Counted from the first letter of the stretch, positions 17,784 to 30,955 are shown. The stretch: 64,000 nt of DNA from Brevundimonas mediterranea (GCF_011064825.1 NZ_CP048751.1:2356001-2420000), one strand, 5' to 3'. Program-made: numbers and translations. The notes: generated by a model not told the origin, from the letters alone.

Positions 17784-19079
17784 ATGAACAGATCTCGCGT
17801 CGCCGCCTTCTTCACCTCGCTGAGCTTTTTCGTCATCGCGGCCCTGGCCGCCGGCGTCGTCGTCGGCGCCCTGGCGCAGGAGACTGACGCCCCCTGGCTG
17901 ACCGGCGCGCTGGGCGTGGTCGAGAGCCTGGGCCAGGTGTGGTTGAACGCCCTGCGGATGACCGTCATCCCCCTGGTGTTCAGCCTGCTGGTGACGGGCA
18001 TCGTCTCCATCGCCGACGCGGCGGCGACGGGGCGGATCGCGGTGCGGTCGCTGACGGTGTTCGGCCTGCTGCTGGTCGGGGCGACGGTCTATGCGATCCT
18101 GGCGGGCCTGGGGCTGCTGGCGCTGTGGCCCATTGATCCGGAGGCGGGGCGGGCCCTGTTGGCCGGGGTTCCGGCGGATTCGCTGGCGACGGTGGGCGAG
18201 GCGGCGCGGACGGACGGCCTGCGCGCCTTCCTGGCCAGTCTGGCGCCGGCCAATCTGATCAAGGCGGCGGCGGACGACGGGGTGCTGGCCGTGGTGGTCT
18301 TCGCCCTGGCCTTCGGCTTCGCCGCGACCCGGATCAAGGCCGACCTGCGCCGACCCCTGGCCGGCTTCTTCGAGGCGGTGGCCGAGACCCTGGTGGTGAT
18401 CGTCCACTGGGTGCTGCTGGCCGCGCCGTTCGGGGTGTTCGCCCTGGCGCTGGGCGTGGGCCTGAGAGCGGGCCTGGGGGTGGCGGGCACCCTGGCCCAT
18501 TATGTCGCCATCGTCTGCCTGAGCCAGATCGGCCTGATCCTGCTCATCTATGTCGTGGCGACGGTCTGGGGGCGGATCTCGCTGGGCCGGTTCGCGCGCG
18601 CCGTGGCCCCGGCCCAGGTGGTGGCGGTCTCGACCCAGTCGTCGCTGGCCAGCCTGCCGGTGATGATCGAGCGGGCGCGCGACTGGCTGGGCGTGCCCCA
18701 GACCTCGGCGGGCCTGGTCCTGCCGCTGGCGGTGGCGGTGTTCCGCATCACCAGCCCGGTCGCCAATCTGGCGGTCTGTCTGTATGTCGCCCAGCTGAAC
18801 GGGGTGGAGCTGAGCCTGGCCGCCCTGGTCGCAGGCGGGCTGACGGCCATAGCCGTGTCCATCGCCTCGGTCGGCCTGCCGGGCCAGGTCAGCTTCTTCG
18901 CCAGCGTCGGCCCCATCTGCCTGGCCATGGGCCTGCCGCTGGGGGTGCTGCCCCTGCTGCTGGCGGTCGAAGTCATCCCCGACATCTTCCGCACCGTCGG
19001 CAACGTCACCGGCGATCTGGCGGCGACGCGGATCGTGGCGGGGGAGGACGGGGAAGAAGCGGCGGCCGAAGCCGCCTAG
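17784..19079 (+). CDS. Dicarboxylate/amino-acid:cation symporter (DAACS family)
   Basis: A 431-residue inner-membrane transporter of the GltP/DctA/SstT type. It shows about eight hydrophobic segments and the two re-entrant hairpin regions: serine-rich VAVSTQSSLASLPVMIE (HP1) and VSIASVGLPGQVSFFASVGPICLAMGLP (HP2), with LPLAVAVFRITSPVANLAVCLYVA between them, where the family has NMDGT. The N-M-D-G-T is replaced by F-R-I-T-S, so sodium coordination and substrate may differ from the aspartate carriers. It is probably driven by Na+ or H+. It is monocistronic and convergent with an exported M20 peptidase 7 bases away. Confidence 0.9.
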   Translation: MNRSRVAAFFTSLSFFVIAALAAGVVVGALAQETDAPWLTGALGVVESLGQVWLNALRMTVIPLVFSLLVTGIVSIADAAATGRIAVRSLTVFGLLLVGATVYAILAGLGLLALWPIDPEAGRALLAGVPADSLATVGEAARTDGLRAFLASLAPANLIKAAADDGVLAVVVFALAFGFAATRIKADLRRPLAGFFEAVAETLVVIVHWVLLAAPFGVFALALGVGLRAGLGVAGTLAHYVAIVCLSQIGLILLIYVVATVWGRISLGRFARAVAPAQVVAVSTQSSLASLPVMIERARDWLGVPQTSAGLVLPLAVAVFRITSPVANLAVCLYVAQLNGVELSLAALVAGGLTAIAVSIASVGLPGQVSFFASVGPICLAMGLPLGVLPLLLAVEVIPDIFRTVGNVTGDLAATRIVAGEDGEEAAAEAA

Positions 19080-19086
19080 TTGACCT

Positions 19087-20406
19087 CTAGTTCGTGCGGG
19101 GCATCAGCCCCTCGGCCGCCGCGACCGAGGCCTCGACGCCCAGGGTGACGGCCGGTTCCGGCGTGATCTTGAACAGGGGGGAGTGGTGGCCGGCGGCCTG
19201 TTCCAGCTCGGCCTCGGGCGTGCCGCCGACGCTGAAATAGACGCCCTTCACCCCGGTCTCGGGCTGGACGAAATAGGCGAAGTCCTCGGCCCCCATGCCG
19301 CCGCGCGGGGTGTCGCGCAGCACGTCAGGGCCGAAGGTCGAGGCGAAGATGTCGCGCACCCGCTGGGCGGTCTCGCGATCGTTGATGGTCGCCGGCGTGG
19401 TCTCGGTCGCCGAGCGGGTCACGACGGGCAGTCGGTCCTCGGGCACGTTCAGGGCCAGGGCCGTGTTGCGGGCCACCCGGTCGATGCCGTCCAGCAGGGT
19501 CGTGCGAACCTCGGGGCTGTCGGCGCGGACGGTCAGTTGCAGATCCACCTGTTCGGGAATGATATTGTGCTTGATCCCGCCGTGGATCGAACCGACGGTG
19601 ACCACCGCCCCCTCCAGCGGATTGACCTCGCGGCTGCGCAGGGTCTGGAGCGAGACCACGATCTGGGACGCGACCAGGACGGGATCGACCCCCAGGTGCG
19701 GATAGGCGCCGTGGGTGCCTACGCCGCGCACCGCAATGTCGACGCTGTCCGAACTGGACGAGGTGATGTCCAGCGGGGCCTCGATCTTGCCGGTCGGGGT
19801 GTCGGCCGAGACGTGGAAGGCCAGGGCGTAGTCCGGCTTGGGGAAACGGGAATAGAGGCCGTCCTGCATCATGGCGCGGGCGCCGAAGATCCGTTCTTCC
19901 GCCGGCTGGCCGATCAGGACCAGGGTGCCGGACCAGTTGGCCTTGCGCGCCGCCATCTGACGCGCCGTGCCGACCAGGGCGGTGATGTGCACATCATGGC
20001 CGCAGGCGTGCATGACGGGCTTTTCGACCCCGTCGGCGTCCAGCTGGCGCGCCGTCGAGGCGTTGGCCAGGCCCGAGCGTTCCTGCAAGGGCAGACCATC
20101 CATGTCGGCGCGGATCATGACGGTGGGCCCGTCGCCGTTCTTCAGCACGGCGACCACGCCCGTGCCGCCGACGCCGGTCGTGACCTGATAGCCGAGCGCC
20201 GTCAGCTCGCGCGCCAGCCGCGCCGAGGTCTGGACCTCCTGCCCCGACAGTTCGGGATTGCGGTGGAACCAGTCGAACAGGGTCGCGAGATTGGCGTCAT
20301 AATCCGCCTTCACCGCCGCCTTCAGACCGGCGTCCTGCGCCAGGACGGGCGTCCCGGCCGCCAGGGCCAGAGCCAGAGCGGCCGTCGTCAATATCGCGCG
20401 TTTCAT
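19087..20406 (-). CDS. Exported M20-family amidohydrolase
   Basis: A 439-residue metallohydrolase of the M20D group (hippurate/IAA-amino-acid/N-acetyl-diaminopimelate hydrolases). It has a cleavable signal peptide (ILTTAALALALAAGTPVLAQ), so it acts in the periplasm. Metal ligands are visible in MHACGHDVHITALVG (Cys, His, His), QPAEERIFGARAM (Glu pair), FHVSADTPTG (His) and the C-terminal GHHSPLF (His). It hydrolyses amide bonds of acylated amino acids or dipeptides; the substrate is not given by the sequence. It may feed amino acids to the neighbouring convergent symporter, but that is inference. Confidence 0.91.
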   Translation of the reverse strand: MKRAILTTAALALALAAGTPVLAQDAGLKAAVKADYDANLATLFDWFHRNPELSGQEVQTSARLARELTALGYQVTTGVGGTGVVAVLKNGDGPTVMIRADMDGLPLQERSGLANASTARQLDADGVEKPVMHACGHDVHITALVGTARQMAARKANWSGTLVLIGQPAEERIFGARAMMQDGLYSRFPKPDYALAFHVSADTPTGKIEAPLDITSSSSDSVDIAVRGVGTHGAYPHLGVDPVLVASQIVVSLQTLRSREVNPLEGAVVTVGSIHGGIKHNIIPEQVDLQLTVRADSPEVRTTLLDGIDRVARNTALALNVPEDRLPVVTRSATETTPATINDRETAQRVRDIFASTFGPDVLRDTPRGGMGAEDFAYFVQPETGVKGVYFSVGGTPEAELEQAAGHHSPLFKITPEPAVTLGVEASVAAAEGLMPRTN

Positions 20407-20516
20407 CCGTGATCCCCTTGTTCCCTAAGGCCACCTTAGAGGATGGCGTCTGATCGGCAAGAAGGCGTCATTGGGGGTGAAGGCCGGTTCCTCCCCAAGA
20501 GATCATACTCTAGGGT

Positions 20517-23500
20517 GTGGCGCGGACACGGGGCGCATCATTGGATATCGACACCTTCATTGAGCGTTGGAGCGCCGCGCGGGGCGGGGCCGAGCGCGCC
20601 AACTATCAGATGTTCCTGACGGAACTGTGCGAAGCCCTGGATCTTCCGCGTCCCGATCCGGCCAGCGACGACACCCGCACCAACGACTATGTGTTCGAGC
20701 GAGGCGTGAAGCGGCGCGAGTCGGAGGGGCTAGCCTCGACCCTGCGGATCGACCTGTACAAGCGCGGCTGCTTCATCCTGGAGGCCAAACAGTCGCGGGC
20801 GGCGCATCGCGACGATGGCCAGGGCGCGCTGTTCAAGGCGGACGAAACCGCCTCAACCGCCGCGTCCCAGGGCAAGTGGGACGTGCTGATGCGCAACGCC
20901 CGGCGTCAGGCCGAGGACTATGTCTTCCGCCTGCCGGCCGACCACGCCGCCCCGCCCTTCATCATCGTCTGCGACGTCGGCTATGTGTTCGAGGTCTATG
21001 CCGACTTCTCGGGCAGCGGCCGGGCCTATTCGCACTTCCCCGACCGCAAGGGCTTCCGGGTCCGGCTGGAGGATCTGCGCGACGAGAAGATCGTCAAACG
21101 GCTGAAGGCGATCTGGACCGAGCCGCTTTCGCTGGACCCGACCCGCGAGTCGGCCCGCGTCACCCGCCAGATCGCCGAGCGGCTGGCCGAGGTGTCGAAA
21201 CGGCTGGAGAAGAAGCATCCGGCGGAAGAGGTCGCCCATTTCCTGATGCGGTGCATCTTCACCATGTTCGCCGAGGATGTGGACCTGTTGCCGCGCGGGC
21301 GGTTCACCGCCCTGCTGAAGGACCAGCTGGACCATCCCGAGAGCTTCGCGCCGATGCTCCAGGCCCTGTGGAAGAGCATGGACGCGCCGGATTACGAGAG
21401 CCGGTTCTATGCCGGCTTCGGCCTGCACCTGAGACATTTCAACGGCAGCCTGTTCAAGAACGCCAAGGCCTTCCCCCTGGGACGCGAGGAGATCGGGGAA
21501 CTGCTGGCCGCCTCAAGCCACGACTGGCGCTATGTGGAGCCGGCCATCTTCGGCACCCTGGTCGAACAGGCGCTGGAGCCGGGCGAGCGACGCAAGCTGG
21601 GCGCCCACTACACCCCGCGATCCTATGTCGAGCGGCTGGTCGAGGTGACGGTGATGGAGCCGTTGCGCGGCGACTGGAACGCCGCCCTGGTCAAGGCCGG
21701 GGATGCGCGCGAACGGGGCGAGCACAGGGAGGCGGTGGCGGCCGTCCGCGCCTTCCACCATCAGCTCTGCATGACCCGCGTGCTGGACCCCGCCTGCGGC
21801 ACCGGCAACTTCCTGTATGTCTCGCTGGAGCTGATGAAGCGGCTGGAGGGCGAGGTGCTGGAGGCCCTGGCCGAACTGGGCGAGACCGAGGGCATCGGCT
21901 TCGAGACCGTCGATCCGCACCAGTTTCTGGGCATCGAACTGAACGTCCGCGCCGCCGCCATCGCCGAACTGGTGCTGTGGATCGGCTATCTGCAACAGCA
22001 TTACCGCAACAGCGTCGAACACCCCGCCGAACCGATCCTGAAGGCCTTCGGCAATATCCAGCAGAAGGACGCGGTCCTGACCTGGGACGGCTATCCCGAA
22101 CATCAGTTCGAGATGAGGGACGGGGTTGCGGTTCAGGTCTATCCGAACGCGCGACGGCCGGACTGGCCGGCGGCGGAGTTCATCGTGGGGAATCCGCCGT
22201 TCTTGGGCAAGGGAGCGGCGATGCGCGGCCCGCTTGGTGATGCTTACGTGGCGGCGCTGTCAGGTGCCAACCCATTGATGAACGAGAGTGCGGACTTCGT
22301 TCTTTACTGGTGGGACCGGGCTGCTGAATTGCTAGCCCGTAAGAAGAGTACAACGCGACGAATGGGTTTCGTGACTACCAATTCGATTGGTCAGTTTTTC
22401 AATAGGCGGATAATCGAGCGCCACCTCGGCGGCAAAACACCTTTGAGCCTGATCTACGCTATTCCTGATCATCCGTGGACCAAAGCCACAAGGGACGCGG
22501 CAGCAGTTAGAATTTCTATGACGGTCGCATCGCTCGGCTCGACCCAAGGCCGCGTCGAAGAGGTCATCCTTGAGCAAGGACTCGACACGGACGAACCTCG
22601 TATCGAGTTTTTGGAACGCGTCGGAACGATCAATGCCGACCTTTCGGTCGGCTCCAACATCAGCGCAACTTCTGCTTTGATGGCGAACAAGAGCATGGCG
22701 TCGATGGGACCGGCTCTTGGCTCTCGGGGGTTCCTGTTCACGCCTAAGGAGATTGATCATCTTTGGGAACTGATGAATTCATTTGAACGTCAATCTCTCG
22801 TTCCGCTCAGAAACGGCGATGATCTTCTCTATGGACCTCGAGAGGTCTTCGTATCCGACCTCCGATCGGTCAACAGCGAGGCGGCTCTGCGAATGAAAGC
22901 GCCGCAGATCTTTCAGGTCTTAAAGGAGCGCGTCTATCCGAAACGAGCCACGGATCGGGACCCAAAACTGAGAGAATTTTGGTGGAAGTTCCGGCGCTCC
23001 AATGAAGACTACTTCGCGCTTAAACAGGGCTTGCCGCGATACGTGGCCACTGTGGAGACGGCGAAGCACCGCTTATTCTTCTTCGTAGACGCCTCGATAT
23101 TGATCGAGCACGGGACGATAGCTTTCGGGATGTCTGACGCCGCCAATCTCGCGATGCTGTCGGCGAGACATCACATTGTTTGGTCTCTCGCGTCTGGAGG
23201 AACACTGGAAGATAGACCGCGCTACAATAAGGTCCGGTGCTTCGACCCATTCCCCTTCCCCGAACCCACCGACGCCATCCGCACCACCCTCCGCGACCTT
23301 GGCGAGGAACTCGACGCCACGCGCAAGACGGTGCAGGCCGAGCATCCGGACCTGACCCTGACCGGCCTCTATAATGTGCTGGAGAAGATCCGCGCCGGGA
23401 CGCCGCTGGACGCCAAGGATCAGGACGTCAAGGAACGCGGCCGGGTGCTGATCCTGAAGGATCTGCACGACCAGATCGACCGGGCGACTGCCGACGCCTA

Positions 23501-23921
23501 TGGCTGGCCCCACGACCTGAGCGACGAGCAGATTCTGGAACGGCTGGTCGCCCTGAACGCCGAACGGGCGGCGGAAGAGGCGGCGGGCCATGTGCGCTGG
23601 CTGCGGCCCGACTATCAGATTCCGCGCTTCGCCAAGGGCGCCGCCGCCAAGTCCGGCCAACTGGACCTGGGCGAGACGGTCGTCGCCATCGACAAGAGCC
23701 TGCCGGTCTTTCCCAAGGACAAGGGCGAACAGGTCATGGCCATTCGCGCCGTTCTGGTTGCATCCGGCCGTCCGATGGACGCGGCCGCCGTGTCGCGCGC
23801 CTTCAAGGGCGGCGGCAAGAAGATCGAACAGCGGGTGGTCCAGGCGCTCAACACCCTGGTCCGCTACGCCGAGATCAGCGCCCTGCCGGGTGGAACCTAC
23901 GCCGCGCGCCGCGCGGCCTGA
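20517..23921 (+). CDS. MmeI-like single-chain restriction-modification enzyme (Type IIL)
   Basis: A 1134-residue bifunctional protein. An N-terminal nuclease domain carries Asp79-x9-Glu89-x-Lys91, the PD-(D/E)xK pattern placed as in MmeI. A helical spacer follows (about 150-350), then the gamma-type N6-adenine methyltransferase with LGAHYTPRSYVERLV, the AdoMet loop VLDPACGTGNF (residues 422-432) and the catalytic NPPF (559-562). Next come a target-recognition region (about 720-920) and a C-terminal helical domain. It should recognise one asymmetric site, methylate one strand and cut at a distance. GTG 20517 gives the longest product; TTG 20541 is an alternative. Base composition drops sharply between about 22200 and 23240 (50%, 50% and 42% GC in three 60-base lines I counted, against 72-73% on either side), matching the specificity half. 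There is no separate R, M or S gene nearby. Confidence 0.9.
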   Translation: MARTRGASLDIDTFIERWSAARGGAERANYQMFLTELCEALDLPRPDPASDDTRTNDYVFERGVKRRESEGLASTLRIDLYKRGCFILEAKQSRAAHRDDGQGALFKADETASTAASQGKWDVLMRNARRQAEDYVFRLPADHAAPPFIIVCDVGYVFEVYADFSGSGRAYSHFPDRKGFRVRLEDLRDEKIVKRLKAIWTEPLSLDPTRESARVTRQIAERLAEVSKRLEKKHPAEEVAHFLMRCIFTMFAEDVDLLPRGRFTALLKDQLDHPESFAPMLQALWKSMDAPDYESRFYAGFGLHLRHFNGSLFKNAKAFPLGREEIGELLAASSHDWRYVEPAIFGTLVEQALEPGERRKLGAHYTPRSYVERLVEVTVMEPLRGDWNAALVKAGDARERGEHREAVAAVRAFHHQLCMTRVLDPACGTGNFLYVSLELMKRLEGEVLEALAELGETEGIGFETVDPHQFLGIELNVRAAAIAELVLWIGYLQQHYRNSVEHPAEPILKAFGNIQQKDAVLTWDGYPEHQFEMRDGVAVQVYPNARRPDWPAAEFIVGNPPFLGKGAAMRGPLGDAYVAALSGANPLMNESADFVLYWWDRAAELLARKKSTTRRMGFVTTNSIGQFFNRRIIERHLGGKTPLSLIYAIPDHPWTKATRDAAAVRISMTVASLGSTQGRVEEVILEQGLDTDEPRIEFLERVGTINADLSVGSNISATSALMANKSMASMGPALGSRGFLFTPKEIDHLWELMNSFERQSLVPLRNGDDLLYGPREVFVSDLRSVNSEAALRMKAPQIFQVLKERVYPKRATDRDPKLREFWWKFRRSNEDYFALKQGLPRYVATVETAKHRLFFFVDASILIEHGTIAFGMSDAANLAMLSARHHIVWSLASGGTLEDRPRYNKVRCFDPFPFPEPTDAIRTTLRDLGEELDATRKTVQAEHPDLTLTGLYNVLEKIRAGTPLDAKDQDVKERGRVLILKDLHDQIDRATADAYGWPHDLSDEQILERLVALNAERAAEEAAGHVRWLRPDYQIPRFAKGAAAKSGQLDLGETVVAIDKSLPVFPKDKGEQVMAIRAVLVASGRPMDAAAVSRAFKGGGKKIEQRVVQALNTLVRYAEISALPGGTYAARRAA

Positions 23922-23942
23922 CGGTCGGTCATAGGGCGAAGT

Positions 23943-23966
23943 GGAGGGGCGTCTGCACGCCCCTCC
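23943..23966. terminator. Hairpin between convergent R-M gene and carB
   Basis: GGAGGGGCGT and ACGCCCCTCC form a perfect 10 bp stem with a 4-base loop in the 54-base gap between the two stop codons, so it can serve both genes. No long T-run is present. Confidence 0.65.
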
Positions 23967-23975
23967 GGTCCGTGA

Positions 23976-27275
<3,300 letters not shown>

Positions 27276-27300
27276 CGCCAGCTCTTCTTCTTATTGAACG

Positions 27301-27675
27301 CTAATGGGTCACGACCGCGCATTCCCAGCCGTCGTACTCCAGCTGGAAGGCCGCGGCCCAGGTCTGCATCATGGACGAGACGGGAGCGAAACTCTCCGCG
27401 TCCACGGCCATGGTGGTCTCGAGAATCGTCATGTCGCCGTCGCCGCGCGCGATGAAGCCGGCGCGCCGCGCCACCTCGCACAGGTCGCCATGGGCGTCTT
27501 CGTCGCCGAGGAAGAAGAACAGCGTGTGGCGCGGAGTCACGCCGCTGTCGCCCTGTTCGGCCAGCGCCGCGCGCACCATGGCGTCGCGTTCGTCATGACT
27601 GATGTCCGAGGCGTCCAAGGGGCGACGTCTTCCTTCGTAGTTTGCGCGCGCGTAGCCGCCGCAGGGCGTCGCCAT
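27301..27675 (-). CDS. RraB-like ribonuclease E inhibitor family protein
   Basis: A 124-residue acidic protein. The C-terminal half (GDMTILETTMAVDAE, then FQLEYDGWECAVV) resembles the RraB/DUF695-type fold, in which E-Y-D-G-W is a signature. In E. coli RraB binds RNase E and limits mRNA decay; in this lineage the role is unproven. The first 35 residues are unlike RraB and may be a lineage-specific extension, or the true start may be internal. It is 25 bases ahead of carB on the same strand, so probably co-transcribed with it. Confidence 0.68.
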   Translation of the reverse strand: MATPCGGYARANYEGRRRPLDASDISHDERDAMVRAALAEQGDSGVTPRHTLFFFLGDEDAHGDLCEVARRAGFIARGDGDMTILETTMAVDAESFAPVSSMMQTWAAAFQLEYDGWECAVVTH

Positions 27676-27888
27676 GCGGAGCTCGCGTCGGGTTGTCGGT
27701 TAAGCGGCCCGTTTAGAGAGGGAGGGGCGGGGGGGCAAGAGCTTTCGGGCTCTCAAATCAGGTCAAAAAAGTGATGCGAGTTTGCCACATCGTTGCGACA
27801 AGGTGTCGACTTTGCGTCATTGAGGTGGCCTGCGGTTCGAAATTCACATTTAGTAGGCAGTTCATTTAGAGCTGAACTGGGGAATTCC

Positions 27889-30873
27889 ATGACTCGTCGG
27901 GTGGGACTTTTGAATGCTTCTGCCTTGGTTGGCGGCGCGTTCGCTACTCTGATGGCCGCCGCGCCGGCAATGGCACAGGAAACTCAGCCTACGGCTGCGG
28001 AGACTGAGGCCACGTCCGAAGTAGAGGAAATTGTAGTCACTGGTTCGCGCATCCCGAGGAACGAATACACGAGCGCTTCGCCCGTGCAGGTGCTGACCGC
28101 GCAGAACGCCCAAGCGCGTGGTCTCAGCGACACGGCGCAATTGCTGCAGCAATCGACCCTGGCCGCCGGCTCGCCCCAAGTCACCTCGACGATCTCCAGC
28201 TCTTTCGTTACCGACGGAGGACCGGGCGCGGCGACGGTTTCGCTGCGTGGCCTAGGCGCCAACCGCACCTTGGTTCTGCTGAACGGTCGTCGCGCCGGTC
28301 CGGCCGGCACACGTGGCGGCGTTTCGGCGTTCGACCTGAACGTCCTGCCGCAATCGGCCCTGTCGCGTGTCGATATCCTGAAGGACGGCGCCTCGTCGAT
28401 CTACGGGTCTGACGCCGTAGCCGGTGTGGTGAATCTGATTACCGGCGTCGAGCAGGACGGCGGCGAGTTGACCGCCTATTATACCGCGCCCTTCGAAGGC
28501 GGTGGCGAGCAGATGAACTTCTCCGGCACCTTCGGCAAGACGTTCGAACGCGGCAGCTTCAGCATATCTGGCGACTACTACAAGCAGTTCGAGCAACTGC
28601 AGGGTGATCGCGACTACACCAGTTGCGCCGCACAGTATGTCTTTGACGCTCAAGGCAATCGTGCGGACCGGATCGATCCGCGTACCGGCAAGCCCGCGTG
28701 CCTAGACCTGTTGTGGGGCCATGTCTGGGCCTATGACAACACCTTCGCCTCGTTGCCGGGCCGTTTCCAGTATGATTATGACGGCGACCTGGGCAACTAC
28801 ATCCCGACCGTGCCGGGCAGCCTGGCCGGTCAGGTGCCGGTCCCGCCTCCAGGCTTCTATCTGGTCGGCTATGACGGCCCCAGCACGGCGGTCATGAACG
28901 GCAACCACCCGTTTGACGACGAACAGACCCTGATCCCCGAGGTTGAGCGTTACACGGTCTTCGCCGAGGGCAAATACCAGCTGACCGAGCACGCCGAGGC
29001 CTATGCCGAAGTCCTACTGAACCGCCGCAAATCCTCGACCAAGGGCTACCGCCAGTTCTGGAACTACGCCTACGCCGGCGACTGGTCTTACGGCGCTGGG
29101 TACGGCTATGAAAGCTGGGGCGGCGACTATCTGCTCAGCCCCACGCCGATCACGAACCACAACTCGGCCAGCCAGCAGGTCGATTACGCCCGCGTCGTCG
29201 GTGGCGTCCGGGGCGACTTCGTCGATCCGGGCAGCTTCCTGAACGACTGGAAGTGGGACGTCTTCTTCCAATACAGCCGTTCGGACGGCGACTATACCGC
29301 CGACGTCATCCTGAAGGACGCCGTCGACAGCCAGAGCTACCGCACCGATTCCTGCGCCGGCGAGATTATGGCGGTCAGCGGTCGGACCTGCATCGACATC
29401 AACTGGGCCGATCCGGACTTCCTGGCCGGTAATCTGACTGATGAACAGCGCGCCTTCCTGTTCGACGTGGACAAGGGCAACACTGTCTATGAACAGGCCT
29501 ATATTGAAGGCTTCATGGGTGGCGAGCTGTTCGACCTGCCAGCCGGCCCGATCGGGGCGGCCCTCGGCTTCCATGTTCGTCACGACGAAATCAACGACGT
29601 CCCGGGCGAAATCACGCGCAGCGCCAACGCCTGGGGTTCGTCCAGCGCCGGCATCACCCAGGGCTCCGAGCGCACGGCCGAAATCTTCACCGAACTGTCG
29701 ATCCCGGTTCTGAAGGATATGCCGTTCGCCTATGGCCTGGACCTGAGCCTGTCCGGCCGGGTGACCAACACCAAGACGTCGGGCAGCGCATCGACCTACA
29801 AGGTCGGCGTGAACTGGGAGTTCTTGCCGGACGTTCGCATGCGCGCCACCACGGGCACGTCGTTCCGAGCCCCGGCTCTGTTCGAACTGTATCTGGCCGA
29901 CCAGAGCAGCTTCGCCAGCCAGCGCACGGTGGATCCCTGCATCAACTGGCAGCAGAACCTGACTGACGGCACCATCAGCCAACGCCTGGCCGACAACTGC
30001 GCAAATCCGAACGGACCGGGCGGCGGCGTGCCCGGGACCCACAACGGGGCCGGCAGTTCGGCGACGCTGTTCGAGGGCGGCGGATTGGGACAACTTGAGC
30101 CGGAAACGTCCACGGCCCATGTTATAGGTTTGGTCTGGACGCCGAAGTTCATCAACTTCAGCGCTGCGGTCGATTATTTCGAGATCGAGATCGAGGACCA
30201 GGTCACCAGCCTGGGCTCGAGAACCGTCTCGGCCTGCTACCTCTCGGACAATTTCCCGACCGACCCGGTCTGCAGCCAGTTCGTCCGTAACGAGGGAACG
30301 CACCGGATCGACACCATCTCCGGCAAGTTCATCAACATCGCCGAACAGACCAACCGGGGCATCGATTTCACAGCGCGTTACGCCCACGACCTGCCTTGGG
30401 GCGACCGGTTCTCGATCGACGGCCAGGCGACCTGGCAGTTGGAATCGCGAGAAGCCCTGTTCGCCGACAATATCGTCGACACCCTCGGCGAAGTCGGTAA
30501 TCCGCAGTTCGTGGGCAATCTGAACCTGCAGTACGAACGAGGCCCCTGGACCGGCGTTTGGGCCGTCCAGATGATTGGGCACCAAGGCAACTACGCCTCT
30601 TATGGCAGCGACACCGCCACGGTCGGCGGACAGGAAGTCTATCTGAAGCTTGATGCGCCCTTCACGGCCTTCCACAGCTTCTCTGTTCGTTATGATGCCG
30701 AAAGCTGGTCGATCCTGGCAGGTGTAGCCAATCTGTTCGACGAACTGCCGCCGCAACTGACTACCCTGAACCTAGGCGAATTCAGCACCGTCGGCACCTC
30801 GGCCTTCACCTCGCAATATACCGAAGGCATGTACGGCCGCCGCGGCTTTGTCCGCATCAGCAAGTCGTTCTGA
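27889..30873 (+). CDS. TonB-dependent outer-membrane receptor
   Basis: A 994-residue receptor. The signal peptide ends ...AAAPAMAQ, followed by a TonB-box-like EEIVVTGSRI, a plug domain (residues about 60-190; VSLRGLGANRTLVLLNGRR, RVDILKDGASSIYGSDAVAGVVNLIT) and a beta-barrel ending in Phe (RRGFVRISKSF), as needed for barrel assembly. It has several Cys pairs in extracellular loops. The class that opens VTGSRIPR-x-E is broadly distributed in Caulobacterales and sphingomonads and imports glycans, peptides or siderophores; no substrate is diagnosable. ATG 27889 starts the signal peptide. A terminator separates it from a sulfotransferase-like gene. Confidence 0.95.
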   Translation: MTRRVGLLNASALVGGAFATLMAAAPAMAQETQPTAAETEATSEVEEIVVTGSRIPRNEYTSASPVQVLTAQNAQARGLSDTAQLLQQSTLAAGSPQVTSTISSSFVTDGGPGAATVSLRGLGANRTLVLLNGRRAGPAGTRGGVSAFDLNVLPQSALSRVDILKDGASSIYGSDAVAGVVNLITGVEQDGGELTAYYTAPFEGGGEQMNFSGTFGKTFERGSFSISGDYYKQFEQLQGDRDYTSCAAQYVFDAQGNRADRIDPRTGKPACLDLLWGHVWAYDNTFASLPGRFQYDYDGDLGNYIPTVPGSLAGQVPVPPPGFYLVGYDGPSTAVMNGNHPFDDEQTLIPEVERYTVFAEGKYQLTEHAEAYAEVLLNRRKSSTKGYRQFWNYAYAGDWSYGAGYGYESWGGDYLLSPTPITNHNSASQQVDYARVVGGVRGDFVDPGSFLNDWKWDVFFQYSRSDGDYTADVILKDAVDSQSYRTDSCAGEIMAVSGRTCIDINWADPDFLAGNLTDEQRAFLFDVDKGNTVYEQAYIEGFMGGELFDLPAGPIGAALGFHVRHDEINDVPGEITRSANAWGSSSAGITQGSERTAEIFTELSIPVLKDMPFAYGLDLSLSGRVTNTKTSGSASTYKVGVNWEFLPDVRMRATTGTSFRAPALFELYLADQSSFASQRTVDPCINWQQNLTDGTISQRLADNCANPNGPGGGVPGTHNGAGSSATLFEGGGLGQLEPETSTAHVIGLVWTPKFINFSAAVDYFEIEIEDQVTSLGSRTVSACYLSDNFPTDPVCSQFVRNEGTHRIDTISGKFINIAEQTNRGIDFTARYAHDLPWGDRFSIDGQATWQLESREALFADNIVDTLGEVGNPQFVGNLNLQYERGPWTGVWAVQMIGHQGNYASYGSDTATVGGQEVYLKLDAPFTAFHSFSVRYDAESWSILAGVANLFDELPPQLTTLNLGEFSTVGTSAFTSQYTEGMYGRRGFVRISKSF

Positions 30874-30902
30874 TCGACAAACGGGCTATATGGTCTTGAC
30901 GG

Positions 30903-30934
30903 GGCGGCGGGTTCTCCAACCTGCCGCCTCTTTT
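30903..30934 (+). terminator. Rho-independent terminator after the TonB receptor gene
   Basis: GGCGGCGGGTT (30903-30913) pairs with AACCTGCCGCC (30918-30928) with one G-T wobble and a 4-base loop, followed by TCTTTTGT. It lies 22 bases before the next start codon on the same strand, so the downstream gene probably depends on readthrough or an embedded promoter. Confidence 0.78.
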
Positions 30935-30955
30935 GTCTTGCGGAGAGTGTGAAAT

